This document shows, in pieces, positions 1 through 8,103 of a stretch of 13,968 nt of DNA (position 1 is the first letter of the stretch; each line of letters begins with the position of its first letter). Both the position numbers and the translations under genes were made by a program. The notes below the pieces were generated by a model. It made no database searches. It worked only from the letters and a program-made list of their open reading frames with translations, and was not told the DNA's origin. Source of the stretch: Pseudomonadota bacterium (GTDB taxonomy: Bacteria; Pseudomonadota; Alphaproteobacteria; SMXQ01); assembly GCA_022562375.1 (NCBI GenBank), contig JADFPK010000004.1:1-13968 (forward strand). Direction: 5' to 3'.

Positions 1-252
1 GGCGTCGACGAATACATCATGGTCCCGGCCCAGCGCTGGCAGCAGATCGCGATATCCAATGCCCGCGATGACGCCGACGGCTATCTATTGAGCTGCACCA
101 ACACCAACATGATCGCCGTGATCGAGGCTTGCGAAAGGCATCTCGGCAAGCCGGTCGTCACCAGCAACCAGGCCGTCCTGTGGGCCTGCCTGAAGAGACT
201 CCGCACCCCTCACGCCATCGTCGGTCTCGGCCGGCTGTTCGATCCGTTTTGA
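1..252 (+). CDS. Asp/Glu racemase-superfamily protein (maleate isomerase/arylmalonate decarboxylase-like), C-terminal part
   Basis: The frame is open from base 1 and ends at TGA 250-252, so only the last 83 residues are present and the start lies outside the window. The visible part has the C-terminal half-site of the Asp/Glu racemase superfamily: the segment LLSCTNTNMI, with a candidate catalytic Cys at visible residue 32, then GKPVVTSNQAVLWACL. In this superfamily, which includes maleate cis-trans isomerase, arylmalonate decarboxylase and hydantoin or aspartate racemase, two cysteines on opposite lobes carry out proton transfer. The N-terminal Cys cannot be seen here. The SCTN and TSNQ-W pattern fits the maleate isomerase/AMDase branch better than glutamate racemase, but the substrate cannot be assigned. 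The gene converges on mutS with a 22-bp gap. Confidence 0.75.
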   Translation, partial: GVDEYIMVPAQRWQQIAISNARDDADGYLLSCTNTNMIAVIEACERHLGKPVVTSNQAVLWACLKRLRTPHAIVGLGRLFDPF

Positions 253-274
253 CTTGGGAGCACCAAGCCCGCCG

Positions 275-3127
275 TCACTCCTTCATCAGCTCCTTGAGGC
301 GGTAGATCAGCTCGAGCGCGTCCTTGGGCGAAAGCGCATCGGGGTTGATCTCGCCAAGCGCGTCGGCGAGGGGATCGGCGGCCGGCGCGGTCCCCGCCGC
401 GGTCTCGCCGGCGGCGGCGAAGAGGGGCAGATCGTCGGCCAGACGGGCGACGGCCTGGGATTTCTCGCCGGCCTCGAGGGCGCCAAGCACCTGTTCGGCG
501 CGTCCCAGCGCCGCCGCCGGCATGCCCGCGAGCTTGGCGACATGGATGCCGTAGGACCGGTCGACGGCGCCGGTCGTCACCTCATGGAGGAACACCACGT
601 CGCCCTGCCATTCCTTGACCCGCATGGTGTGGTTCGACATCGACGACAGCTTCGAGGCGAGCGCCGTCAGCTCATGGAAGTGGGTGGCGAACAGCGCCCG
701 GCAGCGGTTCACCTCATGGAGATGCTCGATCGTCGCCCAGGCGATCGACAGCCCGTCGAAGGTGGCGGTGCCGCGGCCGATCTCATCGAGGATCACCAGC
801 GCGCTTGGCCCCGCCTGGTTGAGGATGGTCGCGGTCTCCACCATCTCGACCATGAAGGTCGAGCGGCCCCGCGCCAGATCGTCGGCGGCGCCGACGCGGC
901 TGAACAGGCGGTCGACGACGCCGATCCGGGCATGTTCGGCGGGTACGAACGAACCGGTCTGGGCGAGGATGGCGATCAGGGCGTTCTGCCTGAGAAAGGT
1001 GCTCTTGCCCGCCATGTTCGGCCCGGTGACGAGCCACAGCCGGCTGCCGCCATCGCCCGCCGTCAGGTCACAGTCGTTGGCGACGAAGGCGCCGCTGCCG
1101 GCCTTGGCGATCACCGCCTCGACCACCGGGTGACGCCCGCCGGCAATGGTGAAGGCCAGGCCGTCATCGACCACCGGGCGGACGTAACGGCAGACTTGCG
1201 CGAGCTCCGCCAGGGCCGCCCCGACATCGAGCGCCGCAAGCGCCTGGGCGGCGCCGGCGATGGCCTCGGCGCGGCCTTGCACGGCGTCCACGAGCTCGCC
1301 GAAATAGGCTAACTCCAGCGCCAGCGCCCGGTCGGCGGCGCGGCCGATCCGGCTTTCGAGATCGACGAGCTCGGTGGTGGTGAAACGCCCGGCGTTGGCC
1401 AGGGTCTGGCGGTGAATGAAGAAATTGTCCTCGCCATTCGGCCCCTTGGCGGTCATCAGCTTGTCCGCCTGGGCCGGCTTGACCTCGATGTAATAGCCAA
1501 GGACGTTGTTGTGACGGATCTTGAGCGCCGAAATGCCGGTTTCCGTCGCGTAGCGGCGCTCGAGATTGGCCATCAGCCGCCGGCTTTCGTCGCGAAGGGT
1601 GCGGGTCTCATCGAGCTCGACGCGGAAGCCCTTGGCGATGAAGCCGCCGTCCCGGGTCAGGTGCGGAAGCTCGGCCGCCAGCGCCGCGCCAAGAAGCCCC
1701 AAAAGCTCGTCATGGGTGCCCAGATCCTCGATCCACGCAACGAGCGAGGCCGGCGGCGAGGCGAGCCCGCCGCTCCTCAAGACATCGGGCTTCAAGGCAT
1801 CGGGCAGGGACTGGGCGAGGATCAGTCCGTCGCGGATGGCGGCGAGATCGCGCGGCCCGCCCCGGCCGACGGTGAGCCTCGAAAGCGCCCTCTCGATGTC
1901 CGGGCAGCGCCTCAGCATATCGCGCAACCGGCCGCGCGCTTGCGGCTCATCGGCGAAGAACCGGACCTCGTCCAAGCGGCGGTTGATCGCTTGCGGATCG
2001 GTGAGCGGCCGGGCGAGACGCGCCGCCAGCAGCCGCGCCCCGGCGCCGGTCATGGTGCGGTCGATGGCGTGAAGAAGGCTGTTCTCGGTCCCGCCGCCCA
2101 GACTCTCGGTGAGTTCCAGGTTGCGCCGGGTGGCGGCGTCGATCTCCATGACCGCGCCCTCGTTCAACCGCCGGGGGGGCCGGAGCCTTGGCCGCTTGCC
2201 CTTCTGGGTCAGTTCAACATAGGCGATCAGCGCCCCGGCGGCGGCCAACTCGGCGCGGGCGAAATCGCCGAAAGCCTCGAGCGCCTTCACCTTGTAGACG
2301 GCCTCGAGCCGGTCCTTGGCGTTGTCGCTGTCGAACAAGCTGTCGGGCTGGGGCGTGATGACGGCGGCCCATTCCCCCAAGATAGCGGCGAGATCGGGGC
2401 GCCCGAGCAATCGTTCCGGCACCAGTATCTCGCGCGCGCCGACGCCGGCGAGCCCGGCGGCCAGGCCGTCGCGCCCTAATGGCTGGACGAGGAAATCTCC
2501 GGTCGACATATCGAGCCAGGCGAGACCGAGCTTCCCCTGGGCGTCGGCCAGCGCGGCAAGGAAATTGTTGCGCCTGGCATCGAGGTGCGTGTCCTCCGTC
2601 AAGGTGCCCGAGGTCACCAGGCGGACGACGTCGCGCTTGACCAGCGCCTTGGCGCCGCGCTTCCTCGCCTCGGCCGGGTCTTCCATCTGCTCGCACACCG
2701 CCACCTTGAAGCCCTGACGGATGAGCCTGGAGAGATAGGCTTCGCTCGCATGCACCGGCACGCCGCACATCGGGATGTCTTTGCCATCATGCTTGCCCCG
2801 GCGCGTCAGGGTGATGTCGAGCGCCTTCGACGCCGTCACCGCGTCGTCGAGGAACATCTCGTAGAAATCGCCCATGCGGTAGAACAGGAGGCAATCGGGG
2901 TGCGCCCGCTTGATGGCGAGATATTGCGCCATCATCGGCGTCGTCGAGCCATCATGGCTCTGTTTGCGGCTTCGTTTCCTGGCGGCGGCGGCGATACCCT
3001 CCGCCGGGGTCTCAGGCTCCGGCGGCTTATCGGGCGGCGGCTTGGCGGCGTCGGTCCCGGTGCGATGGGCGGGGTCGGTCCCGGTGCGATGGGCTGGCTC
3101 GGTCACGGCGAGGGCGGCTCCGCTCAA
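275..3127 (-). CDS. mutS: DNA mismatch repair protein MutS
   Basis: MutS recognises mispaired and short looped-out bases and, as an ATP-dependent clamp, recruits MutL. Numbering from the TTG start at 3127, the mismatch-reading Phe-Tyr-Glu lies at residues 88-90 within [10 protein letters not shown]. Connector, lever and clamp regions follow. The ATPase domain has Walker [10 protein letters not shown] (702-710), Walker [11 protein letters not shown] (777-786) and the THFHEL switch (815-820). The C-terminal tail (about 918-950) resembles the conserved tetramerisation tail ending in YRLKELMKE. The length is 950 aa against about 850 in E. coli. The extra length is mostly an N-terminal extension of about 63 residues before the usual TPMM start region; it is Pro/Ala-rich, basic near residues 50-56, and contains a tandem TGTDPAHR repeat. 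The start is uncertain: TTG 3127 has no Shine-Dalgarno, while GTG 3106 has GGAG 11 nt upstream. No active-site residue is missing. The gene is divergent from maeB. Confidence 0.97.
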   Translation of the reverse strand: MSGAALAVTEPAHRTGTDPAHRTGTDAAKPPPDKPPEPETPAEGIAAAARKRSRKQSHDGSTTPMMAQYLAIKRAHPDCLLFYRMGDFYEMFLDDAVTASKALDITLTRRGKHDGKDIPMCGVPVHASEAYLSRLIRQGFKVAVCEQMEDPAEARKRGAKALVKRDVVRLVTSGTLTEDTHLDARRNNFLAALADAQGKLGLAWLDMSTGDFLVQPLGRDGLAAGLAGVGAREILVPERLLGRPDLAAILGEWAAVITPQPDSLFDSDNAKDRLEAVYKVKALEAFGDFARAELAAAGALIAYVELTQKGKRPRLRPPRRLNEGAVMEIDAATRRNLELTESLGGGTENSLLHAIDRTMTGAGARLLAARLARPLTDPQAINRRLDEVRFFADEPQARGRLRDMLRRCPDIERALSRLTVGRGGPRDLAAIRDGLILAQSLPDALKPDVLRSGGLASPPASLVAWIEDLGTHDELLGLLGAALAAELPHLTRDGGFIAKGFRVELDETRTLRDESRRLMANLERRYATETGISALKIRHNNVLGYYIEVKPAQADKLMTAKGPNGEDNFFIHRQTLANAGRFTTTELVDLESRIGRAADRALALELAYFGELVDAVQGRAEAIAGAAQALAALDVGAALAELAQVCRYVRPVVDDGLAFTIAGGRHPVVEAVIAKAGSGAFVANDCDLTAGDGGSRLWLVTGPNMAGKSTFLRQNALIAILAQTGSFVPAEHARIGVVDRLFSRVGAADDLARGRSTFMVEMVETATILNQAGPSALVILDEIGRGTATFDGLSIAWATIEHLHEVNRCRALFATHFHELTALASKLSSMSNHTMRVKEWQGDVVFLHEVTTGAVDRSYGIHVAKLAGMPAAALGRAEQVLGALEAGEKSQAVARLADDLPLFAAAGETAAGTAPAADPLADALGEINPDALSPKDALELIYRLKELMKE
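3050..3103. repeat. 24-bp tandem repeat in the 5' end of mutS
   Basis: Two 24-bp units (3050-3073 and 3074-3097) differ at one base, and a partial third unit follows. On the mutS strand they encode the octapeptide TGTDPAHR repeated in the N-terminal extension. The unit length is a multiple of three, so gain or loss of a unit keeps the frame. Confidence 0.85.
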
Positions 3128-3281
3128 GGGGAAAGGATGAAATCTAGCACAACGGCGTGGCGATTTGCACCCGGGGCGGTTCCGTGCCCGGCCGCCGGAG
3201 AGCCCGGTAAATTCTTGGTGAGCATGAACTTCCGGCTTGGAATGTCGGAGAAAGGGGGTAAGTATCAGGATCGATCGGCCT

Positions 3282-3331
3282 CGATTTCAAGGCCCGATTC
3301 CAAGGCCCGATTCCAAGGCCCAATTCCAAGG
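3282..3331. repeat. Four tandem 13-bp units upstream of maeB
   Basis: The unit is CGATTCCAAGGCC. Copies start at 3282 (one mismatch), 3295, 3308 (the last two identical) and 3321 (degenerate, 11 bp). They lie 70 to 120 bp before the maeB start in the mutS-maeB divergent region. The inverted core CTTGGAAT occurs once more at 3236-3243. The 13-bp period is not a multiple of three, which argues against coding. The rest of 3128-3400 shows no gene and no convincing sigma-70 promoter. The repeats could be regulator sites or simple slippage products; the sequence does not decide. Confidence 0.85.
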
Positions 3332-3400
3332 AAAGCGTGCCCGCGGGTAAAAGTTCCGCCGCCGGCGCTTGACGACGGACAAGGATGGCCGAGGCGAAAC

Positions 3401-5668
3401 ATGGACAAGGCACCCGATCGCGTCACCGACGAAGAGGCCCTGGAGCTCCATTCCATGGGCCGGCCCGGCAAAATCGAGATCGCCCCGACCAAGCCATTGA
3501 CCACCCAGCGGGACCTGTCGCTGGCCTATTCGCCGGGCGTCGCGGCGCCGTGCCTGCGCATCGCCGATGATCCGTCGCTGGCTTACGAATATACCGACAA
3601 AGGCAATATGGTGGCGGTCATCACCAACGGCACCGCGGTCCTCGGCCTCGGCGATCTCGGCGCCCTCGCGGCCAAGCCGGTGATGGAGGGCAAATGCGTG
3701 CTGTTCAAGCGCTTCGCCGATGTCGACGCCATCGACCTCGAGATCGACAGCAGGGATGTCGACGAGATCGTCAACTGCGTGCGCTTCCTCGGCCCCAGTT
3801 TCGGCGGCATCAACCTCGAGGACATCAAGGCGCCCGAATGCTTCATCATCGAACAGCGCCTCAGGGACATCATGGACATCCCGGTGTTCCACGATGACCA
3901 GCACGGCACCGCCATCATCGTCACCGCCGGTTTGATCAATGCCCTGGAGATCACCGGGCGCAAGATCGAGGACATCAAGGTGGTGATGAACGGCGCCGGC
4001 GCCGCCGCCAACGCCTGCCTGGCGCTGATCAAGAAAATGGGCGCCTCGCCGGGCAATTTGATCATGTGCGATACCAAGGGCGTCATTTACCAGGGCCGGA
4101 CGGACGGCATGAACGAGTGGAAATCGGCCCACGCCGTCGCCACCGAGGCGCGCAGTTTGGCCGACGCGATGAAGGGCGCCGACGTGTTCATGGGGCTTTC
4201 GGCCAAGGGCGCGGTGACCGGCGACATGGTGGCGTCCATGGCGGAAAAACCGATCGTCTTCGCGATGGCCAATCCCGACCCCGAGATCACGCCGGAAGAG
4301 GTCAGGGCCCAGCGGCCCGACGCCATAATCGCCACCGGCCGGTCGGATTATCCCAACCAGATCAACAACGTGCTTGGCTTCCCTTACATTTTCCGCGGCG
4401 CCCTCGACGTCGGCGCGAGCACGATTAACGACGAGATGAAGATCGCCGCCGTCCGGGCGCTGGCGGCGCTGGCGCGCGAGGACGTGCCCGACGAGGTCGC
4501 CGCGGCCTATTCCGGGCAGCGTCTGCAATACGGCCCCGACTACCTCATCCCGACGCCGTTCGACCCGCGCCTGATCGTCACCGTGCCGCCGGCCGTCGCC
4601 AAGGCGGCGATGGACACCGGCGTCGCCCGCAGGCCGATCGAGGATTTCGCCGATTACCGGCGCAAACTGTCGGGCCGCCTCGATGCCACCGCCGCCAGCC
4701 TGCAGTTCATCCTCGAGCAAGTACGCGCCCACCCCAAGCGCGTGGTGTTCGCCGAGGGCGAGGAGGAAAAGGTGATCCGCGCCGCGCTCGCCTTCAGAAA
4801 TTCGGGTTACGGCACCCCCGTCCTCATCGGCCGCGAGAACGCCATCCTCGAGACCATGAAATCGATCGGTTTGCAGAATTCGGGCGAGCTCGAGATCCAC
4901 AACGCGGCGCTCAGCCAGCACAACAAGCGCTATATCGAGTTCCTTTACCGGCGCCTCGGACGGCGGGGCTCGCTCTACCGGGATTGCCAGCGCATGGTCC
5001 ATCACGACCGCAACGTGTTCGGCGCCTGCATGGTGGCGCTGGGCGACGCCGACGCCATGGTCACCGGCCTGACCCGCAGCTACTCGGTCGCCTATGATGA
5101 GATCACCCGGGTGCTGGACGCCAAAGAGGGGGAGCTGGTATTCGGCCTGACCATTGTCCTGGCCCGCGAAAAGACCGTGTTCATCGCCGACACCACCGTG
5201 ATCGAGGTGCCGAGCAGCGAGGAGCTCGCCGACATAGCGGTGCTTGCGGCCGAGAAGGCGCGCCAGATGGGGCACGAACCGCGTGTCGCGCTGCTGTCCT
5301 TCTCGAACTTCGGCAACCCCTTGCGCGACAGGGGCAAGAGGATTCGCCAGGCGGTCGATATCCTCGACCGGCGAAAAGTCGATTTCGAATATGACGGCGA
5401 AATGTCGCCCGACGTCGCGCTCAACCCCGAATTGATGGCGCGCTATTATCCGTTCTGCCGCCTCTCGGGCGCGGCCAACGTGTTGATCATGCCGGCGCTC
5501 GATCCCGCCAACATCGCCTCGACGCTGCTCCAGGAGATCGGCGGCGGCACCGTCATCGGGCCGCTCCTGATCGGCCTCGACAAGCCGGCGCAGATCGCCC
5601 AGATGGGCGCCACGGTGTCGGACATCGTCAATCTCGCGGCCCTCGCCGCCCACGACGCGCTTCGCTGA
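3401..5668 (+). CDS. maeB: NADP-dependent malic enzyme fused to a phosphotransacetylase-like domain
   Basis: The enzyme decarboxylates malate oxidatively to pyruvate, giving NADPH and CO2 in the cytoplasm. It is 755 aa, usual for the MaeB class. The malic enzyme part (about 1-430) shows LAYSPGVAAPC (41-51) with candidate catalytic Tyr43, AAKPVMEGK (90-98) with candidate catalytic Lys92, the metal-site stretch FHDDQHGT (163-170) and the dinucleotide-binding loop GAGAAA (198-203). Residues from about 435 to the end form a phosphate acetyl/butyryltransferase-like domain. In characterised MaeB proteins this domain is generally regulatory, sensing acetyl-CoA, rather than a working Pta; I infer the same here. 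The frame is open far upstream through sequence antisense to mutS, but ATG 3401 is chosen because the protein then begins like other MaeB proteins, with a weak GAGG upstream. It converges on pit with an 18-bp gap and no obvious terminator. Confidence 0.95.
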   Translation: MDKAPDRVTDEEALELHSMGRPGKIEIAPTKPLTTQRDLSLAYSPGVAAPCLRIADDPSLAYEYTDKGNMVAVITNGTAVLGLGDLGALAAKPVMEGKCVLFKRFADVDAIDLEIDSRDVDEIVNCVRFLGPSFGGINLEDIKAPECFIIEQRLRDIMDIPVFHDDQHGTAIIVTAGLINALEITGRKIEDIKVVMNGAGAAANACLALIKKMGASPGNLIMCDTKGVIYQGRTDGMNEWKSAHAVATEARSLADAMKGADVFMGLSAKGAVTGDMVASMAEKPIVFAMANPDPEITPEEVRAQRPDAIIATGRSDYPNQINNVLGFPYIFRGALDVGASTINDEMKIAAVRALAALAREDVPDEVAAAYSGQRLQYGPDYLIPTPFDPRLIVTVPPAVAKAAMDTGVARRPIEDFADYRRKLSGRLDATAASLQFILEQVRAHPKRVVFAEGEEEKVIRAALAFRNSGYGTPVLIGRENAILETMKSIGLQNSGELEIHNAALSQHNKRYIEFLYRRLGRRGSLYRDCQRMVHHDRNVFGACMVALGDADAMVTGLTRSYSVAYDEITRVLDAKEGELVFGLTIVLAREKTVFIADTTVIEVPSSEELADIAVLAAEKARQMGHEPRVALLSFSNFGNPLRDRGKRIRQAVDILDRRKVDFEYDGEMSPDVALNPELMARYYPFCRLSGAANVLIMPALDPANIASTLLQEIGGGTVIGPLLIGLDKPAQIAQMGATVSDIVNLAALAAHDALR

Positions 5669-5686
5669 TATTACCGCTGAAGAATG

Positions 5687-7282
5687 CTAGAGGTCGTCGA
5701 GGCCGGGGAAGGCGACGGCCGAGACCGCGAAATAGGCGAGGCCGGCGATCAGCGCCGTCGCCGGCACCGTGACCAGCCAAGCCATGACGATGGTGCGCAA
5801 GAGGTCGCGCCTGACCAGTTTTCGCCGCTGCCAGTTTTTGAGCGCCGTCTCCGCGCGCTCGGTCAGGCGGGCGTAGTGCTCGGCTTCCGGTTCGACCGAT
5901 TCGTTCTTCAAAAGTTCGGCGACGACGGCGCGGCGCCACTCCATTTCCGAACGCCCGGTGTCGAACAGCTGGGGCTCCCGGCGGTCGCTGAACAAGGCGC
6001 GGATGGCCCTGACCTTGCCGGCCTCGTTCTCGAGATACTCGCGCAGGAAGCCGACGCCGAAGATGGCGCCGAGCGCGATATGGGTGGAGCTTACCGGCAA
6101 AGCCATGGCGGAGGCGACGATCACCGTGATGGCGGACGAGAGCGCCACGGTGAAGGCCCTGAGCCGGTCCATCTCGGTGATCTCGGTGCCGACCCGGCGC
6201 ACCATCTTGTCGCCGAATAGGATCAATCCGGCGGCCAAGCCTACCGCGCCGATGAGCATGACCCAGGGAGGGATCGTCACCTCGGCGGCGATGGCGCCTT
6301 GGCCGACGGTGTGCACGATGGCGGCGAGCGGCCCGATGGCGTTGGCGACATCGTTGGAGCCATGGGCGAAGGAAAGCAACGCGGCGGCGCAAATCAACGG
6401 CGCCGTGAACAGCCGGCTGATATCCTCGCGCGTGTTCTTCATGTCCTTTGCGGCGGCGGAAACCAGTGGCCGCACCATGACGTAAATGAGCCCGAAGGCC
6501 GCCACCGAGGACGCGAAGATCGTCGCGCCGTCGGGCCGCCACACCCCCTTTAGCCCTTTCATCAGGAGATAGGCGGTAAAGGCCGCGCCCATGATGCCGA
6601 CGAGCACCGGCAGCCACCGTTTGGCCGCCGCGACCTTGTCCTCGCGAAACACGATGCCGGCCTTGATCGCGGCGAGGAAGGCGGCGGCGATGGCGGCGCC
6701 GAGGACCGGCGAGATGACCCAACTGGCGGCGATCTTGGCCATCACGCCCCAGTCGACGCTGTTCATGCCGGCGGCGGCGAGGCCGGCGCCCAGCACGCCC
6801 CCGACGATGGAGTGGGTGGTGGATACGGGCGCGCCGACGTAGGTGGCGACATTGATCCAGATCGCCGCGGCGAGCAGCGCCGACAGCATGAGGCGCACGA
6901 AGCTGCCGGCGTCCGGGATGTCGGCGGGGTCGATGATTTCCTTGGATATGGTGCCGATCACGTCGCCGCCGGCAATCAGCGCGCCCATGGTCTCGAAGAC
7001 GGCGGCGATGGCCAACGCCCCGGCCATGGTCAGCGCGCCGGAACCGACCGCCGGGCCGACATTGTTGGCGACGTCGTTGGCGCCGATGTTAAGCGCCATG
7101 TAGACGCCGATGACGCCGGCGACGACGACCACCAGCGCCTGGGGCAGGCCGGCGACCTCGGTGGTTACGTATGCCGCGGCCGAGACGAGGACGAAAGCCC
7201 CGCCCAGCAGACGGCGCGTGGCATGACCGTTGGGATCGGCTGCGAGGGACGGCCCCGTGGAGCCATTATTGGATGCTGTCAC
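5687..7282 (-). CDS. pit: PiT-family inorganic phosphate permease
   Basis: This is an inner-membrane, cation-coupled low-affinity phosphate transporter of the PiT family. The protein is 531 aa with about a dozen hydrophobic segments and the family's inverted duplication: GANDVANN at 67-74 matched by GSNDVANA at 308-315, and PVSTTHS at 152-158 matched by PVSSTH at 396-401. A hydrophilic stretch of roughly 80 residues (about 415-497), rich in Glu and Arg, separates the second repeat from a last membrane segment (about 498-522). The start is GTG 7282, the first start in a frame preceding the first hydrophobic segment; its Shine-Dalgarno is poor, so the exact start is uncertain. No PhoU-like (DUF47) partner gene is adjacent. 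A candidate -35 TTGACG lies at 7357-7362 on this strand, but without a matching -10. PiT members can also carry sulfate; phosphate is the default call. Confidence 0.93.
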   Translation of the reverse strand: MTASNNGSTGPSLAADPNGHATRRLLGGAFVLVSAAAYVTTEVAGLPQALVVVVAGVIGVYMALNIGANDVANNVGPAVGSGALTMAGALAIAAVFETMGALIAGGDVIGTISKEIIDPADIPDAGSFVRLMLSALLAAAIWINVATYVGAPVSTTHSIVGGVLGAGLAAAGMNSVDWGVMAKIAASWVISPVLGAAIAAAFLAAIKAGIVFREDKVAAAKRWLPVLVGIMGAAFTAYLLMKGLKGVWRPDGATIFASSVAAFGLIYVMVRPLVSAAAKDMKNTREDISRLFTAPLICAAALLSFAHGSNDVANAIGPLAAIVHTVGQGAIAAEVTIPPWVMLIGAVGLAAGLILFGDKMVRRVGTEITEMDRLRAFTVALSSAITVIVASAMALPVSSTHIALGAIFGVGFLREYLENEAGKVRAIRALFSDRREPQLFDTGRSEMEWRRAVVAELLKNESVEPEAEHYARLTERAETALKNWQRRKLVRRDLLRTIVMAWLVTVPATALIAGLAYFAVSAVAFPGLDDL

Positions 7283-7477
7283 CTCAGAGCACTATCCGAA
7301 ATTCGATTGTTGCCCTGCCGATACCCCCGCGGCCGGCCCAATTCGGCCCCCGGTTCCGTCAAGCAGCAGTCTCTGGTCGGTGATGAAACGCCCCCGAAAA
7401 AAACGTGCCGCGTTCAAAGGCGCGCGACGGCGCCTGTAAGTATCATTTCCGCCAATCGAGGTCCAGCGGAGAAGCGC

Positions 7478-7528
7478 AAAAAAAATTTGAATTGAGCTAG
7501 AAAATTTTATGCCTCGCGACCGGCGAGG
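7478..7528 (-). terminator. Probable intrinsic terminator of the ald-macro transcript
   Basis: Read on the minus strand, 14 bases after the macro-gene stop there is a perfect 6-bp stem (7523-7528 with 7512-7517, CCTCGC/GCGAGG) around a 5-base loop. AT-rich sequence follows, including AAAATTTT at 7501-7508 and a run of eight Ts at 7478-7485. The first T tract starts a few bases after the stem, so it is not textbook. The island stands out strongly in this GC-rich window. The rest of 7283-7541 holds a second weak hairpin (7418-7435) and a T7 run (7397-7403, minus strand), and no gene. Confidence 0.5.
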
Positions 7529-7541
7529 ATTTGCTGCGCGA

Positions 7542-8057
7542 TCAGGTGCGCGGATAGAGAATCGACCGGTAGGTTCGCGCCGCGTCCTCGGCGAAACAGC
7601 AAAAGACGATCTTCCGGATCTCCTCATCGGTTTCGAGAAAATCCACCACCGTCTCGATCGCGATCTTTGCCGCCAGCTCGAACGGAAAGCGGTAGGCGCC
7701 GGTGCTGATCGAGGGAAAGGCGATGGAGCGGATCTGGTGTTGGCGCGCCAGTTCGAGGGAATTGCGGTAGCAATCGGCGAGCAGTCGGTCCTCGTCGGCC
7801 TTGCCGCCGTGCCACACCGGTCCCACCGTGTGGATGACCCAATCGGCGGGCAGCCCATAGCCCTTGGTGATCTTCGCCTCGCCGGTGGAACAACCGCCAA
7901 GCGCGCGGCATTCGTCGACGAGCTCGGGTCCGGCGGCGCGGTGGATGGCGCCGTCGACGCCGCCGCCGCCGAGCAGGCTGGTGTCGGCGGCATTGACGAT
8001 GGCATCGAGTTCGAGCCTGGTGATGTCGTCGGCGACGACCTCGATTCTCTCGCTCAT
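7542..8057 (-). CDS. Macro-domain protein, O-acetyl-ADP-ribose deacetylase (YmdB/MacroD-like)
   Basis: A single macro domain of 171 aa, about the size of E. coli YmdB (177 aa) and collinear with it. Proteins of this class remove the acetyl group from O-acetyl-ADP-ribose and can hydrolyse mono-ADP-ribose from proteins. Visible signatures are DDITRLELDAIVNAA (10-24), the loop GGGGVDGAIHRAAG (30-43) with catalytic-type Asp35, HTVGPVW (76-82) and FPSISTGAY (114-122). The residue aligned with the catalytic Asn25 of YmdB is Asp here (VNAAD), so activity may be altered. A GTG at 8060 directly precedes ATG 8057. ATG is preferred because AGGAG sits 8 nt upstream, and that ribosome-binding region is duplicated exactly (8066-8095). 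The gene begins 46 bp after the ald stop, so it is probably co-transcribed with ald. Confidence 0.93.
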   Translation of the reverse strand: MSERIEVVADDITRLELDAIVNAADTSLLGGGGVDGAIHRAAGPELVDECRALGGCSTGEAKITKGYGLPADWVIHTVGPVWHGGKADEDRLLADCYRNSLELARQHQIRSIAFPSISTGAYRFPFELAAKIAIETVVDFLETDEEIRKIVFCCFAEDAARTYRSILYPRT

Positions 8058-8065
8058 CACACTGT

Positions 8066-8095
8066 CTCCTCTCCGCCGGGCTCCTCTCCGCCGGG
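8066..8095 (-). repeat. Exact 15-bp tandem duplication carrying the ribosome-binding site of the macro gene
   Basis: CTCCTCTCCGCCGGG occurs twice back to back (8066-8080 and 8081-8095, plus-strand reading). On the coding strand each copy supplies GGAGAGGAG, a strong Shine-Dalgarno. The start-proximal copy is correctly spaced from ATG 8057; the other sits 15 nt further upstream. Confidence 0.9.
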
Positions 8096-8103
8096 CCGTT
8101 CAC

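Noticed and set aside
253..267. Hairpin CTTGG/CCAAG between the converging racemase and mutS genes as a terminator
   Set aside because: The stem has only 5 bp and no T-run follows on either strand.
3155..3184. EcfG-type general stress promoter (GGAAC...CGTT) upstream of mutS
   Set aside because: The two elements occur but are 24 bp apart, well outside the usual 16 to 18 bp.
3282..3331. CRISPR array reading of the 13-bp repeats
   Set aside because: Units are only 13 bp and directly abutting with no spacers; there are no cas genes.
2585..3400. Upstream in-frame extension of the maeB reading frame
   Set aside because: It runs through sequence antisense to mutS and the 13-bp repeats, whose period is not a multiple of three. 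The family N-terminus is reached at ATG 3401.
3287..5653. A 788-codon open frame antisense to maeB, and similar long antisense frames at 254-1312, 1412-2479, 7864-9369 and 9264-11825
   Set aside because: They lie opposite strongly recognised genes, have Arg/Gly/His/Asp-rich low-information translations, and are expected when GC-rich codons suppress stops on the other strand.
7276..7297. PHO box at the start of pit (CTGTCAC)
   Set aside because: Only one half-site is present. The second 7-bp direct repeat expected 11 bp away does not match.
7357..7362. TTGACG as the -35 of a pit promoter
   Set aside because: No acceptable -10 hexamer lies 15 to 19 bp downstream; sequence there is GC-rich.
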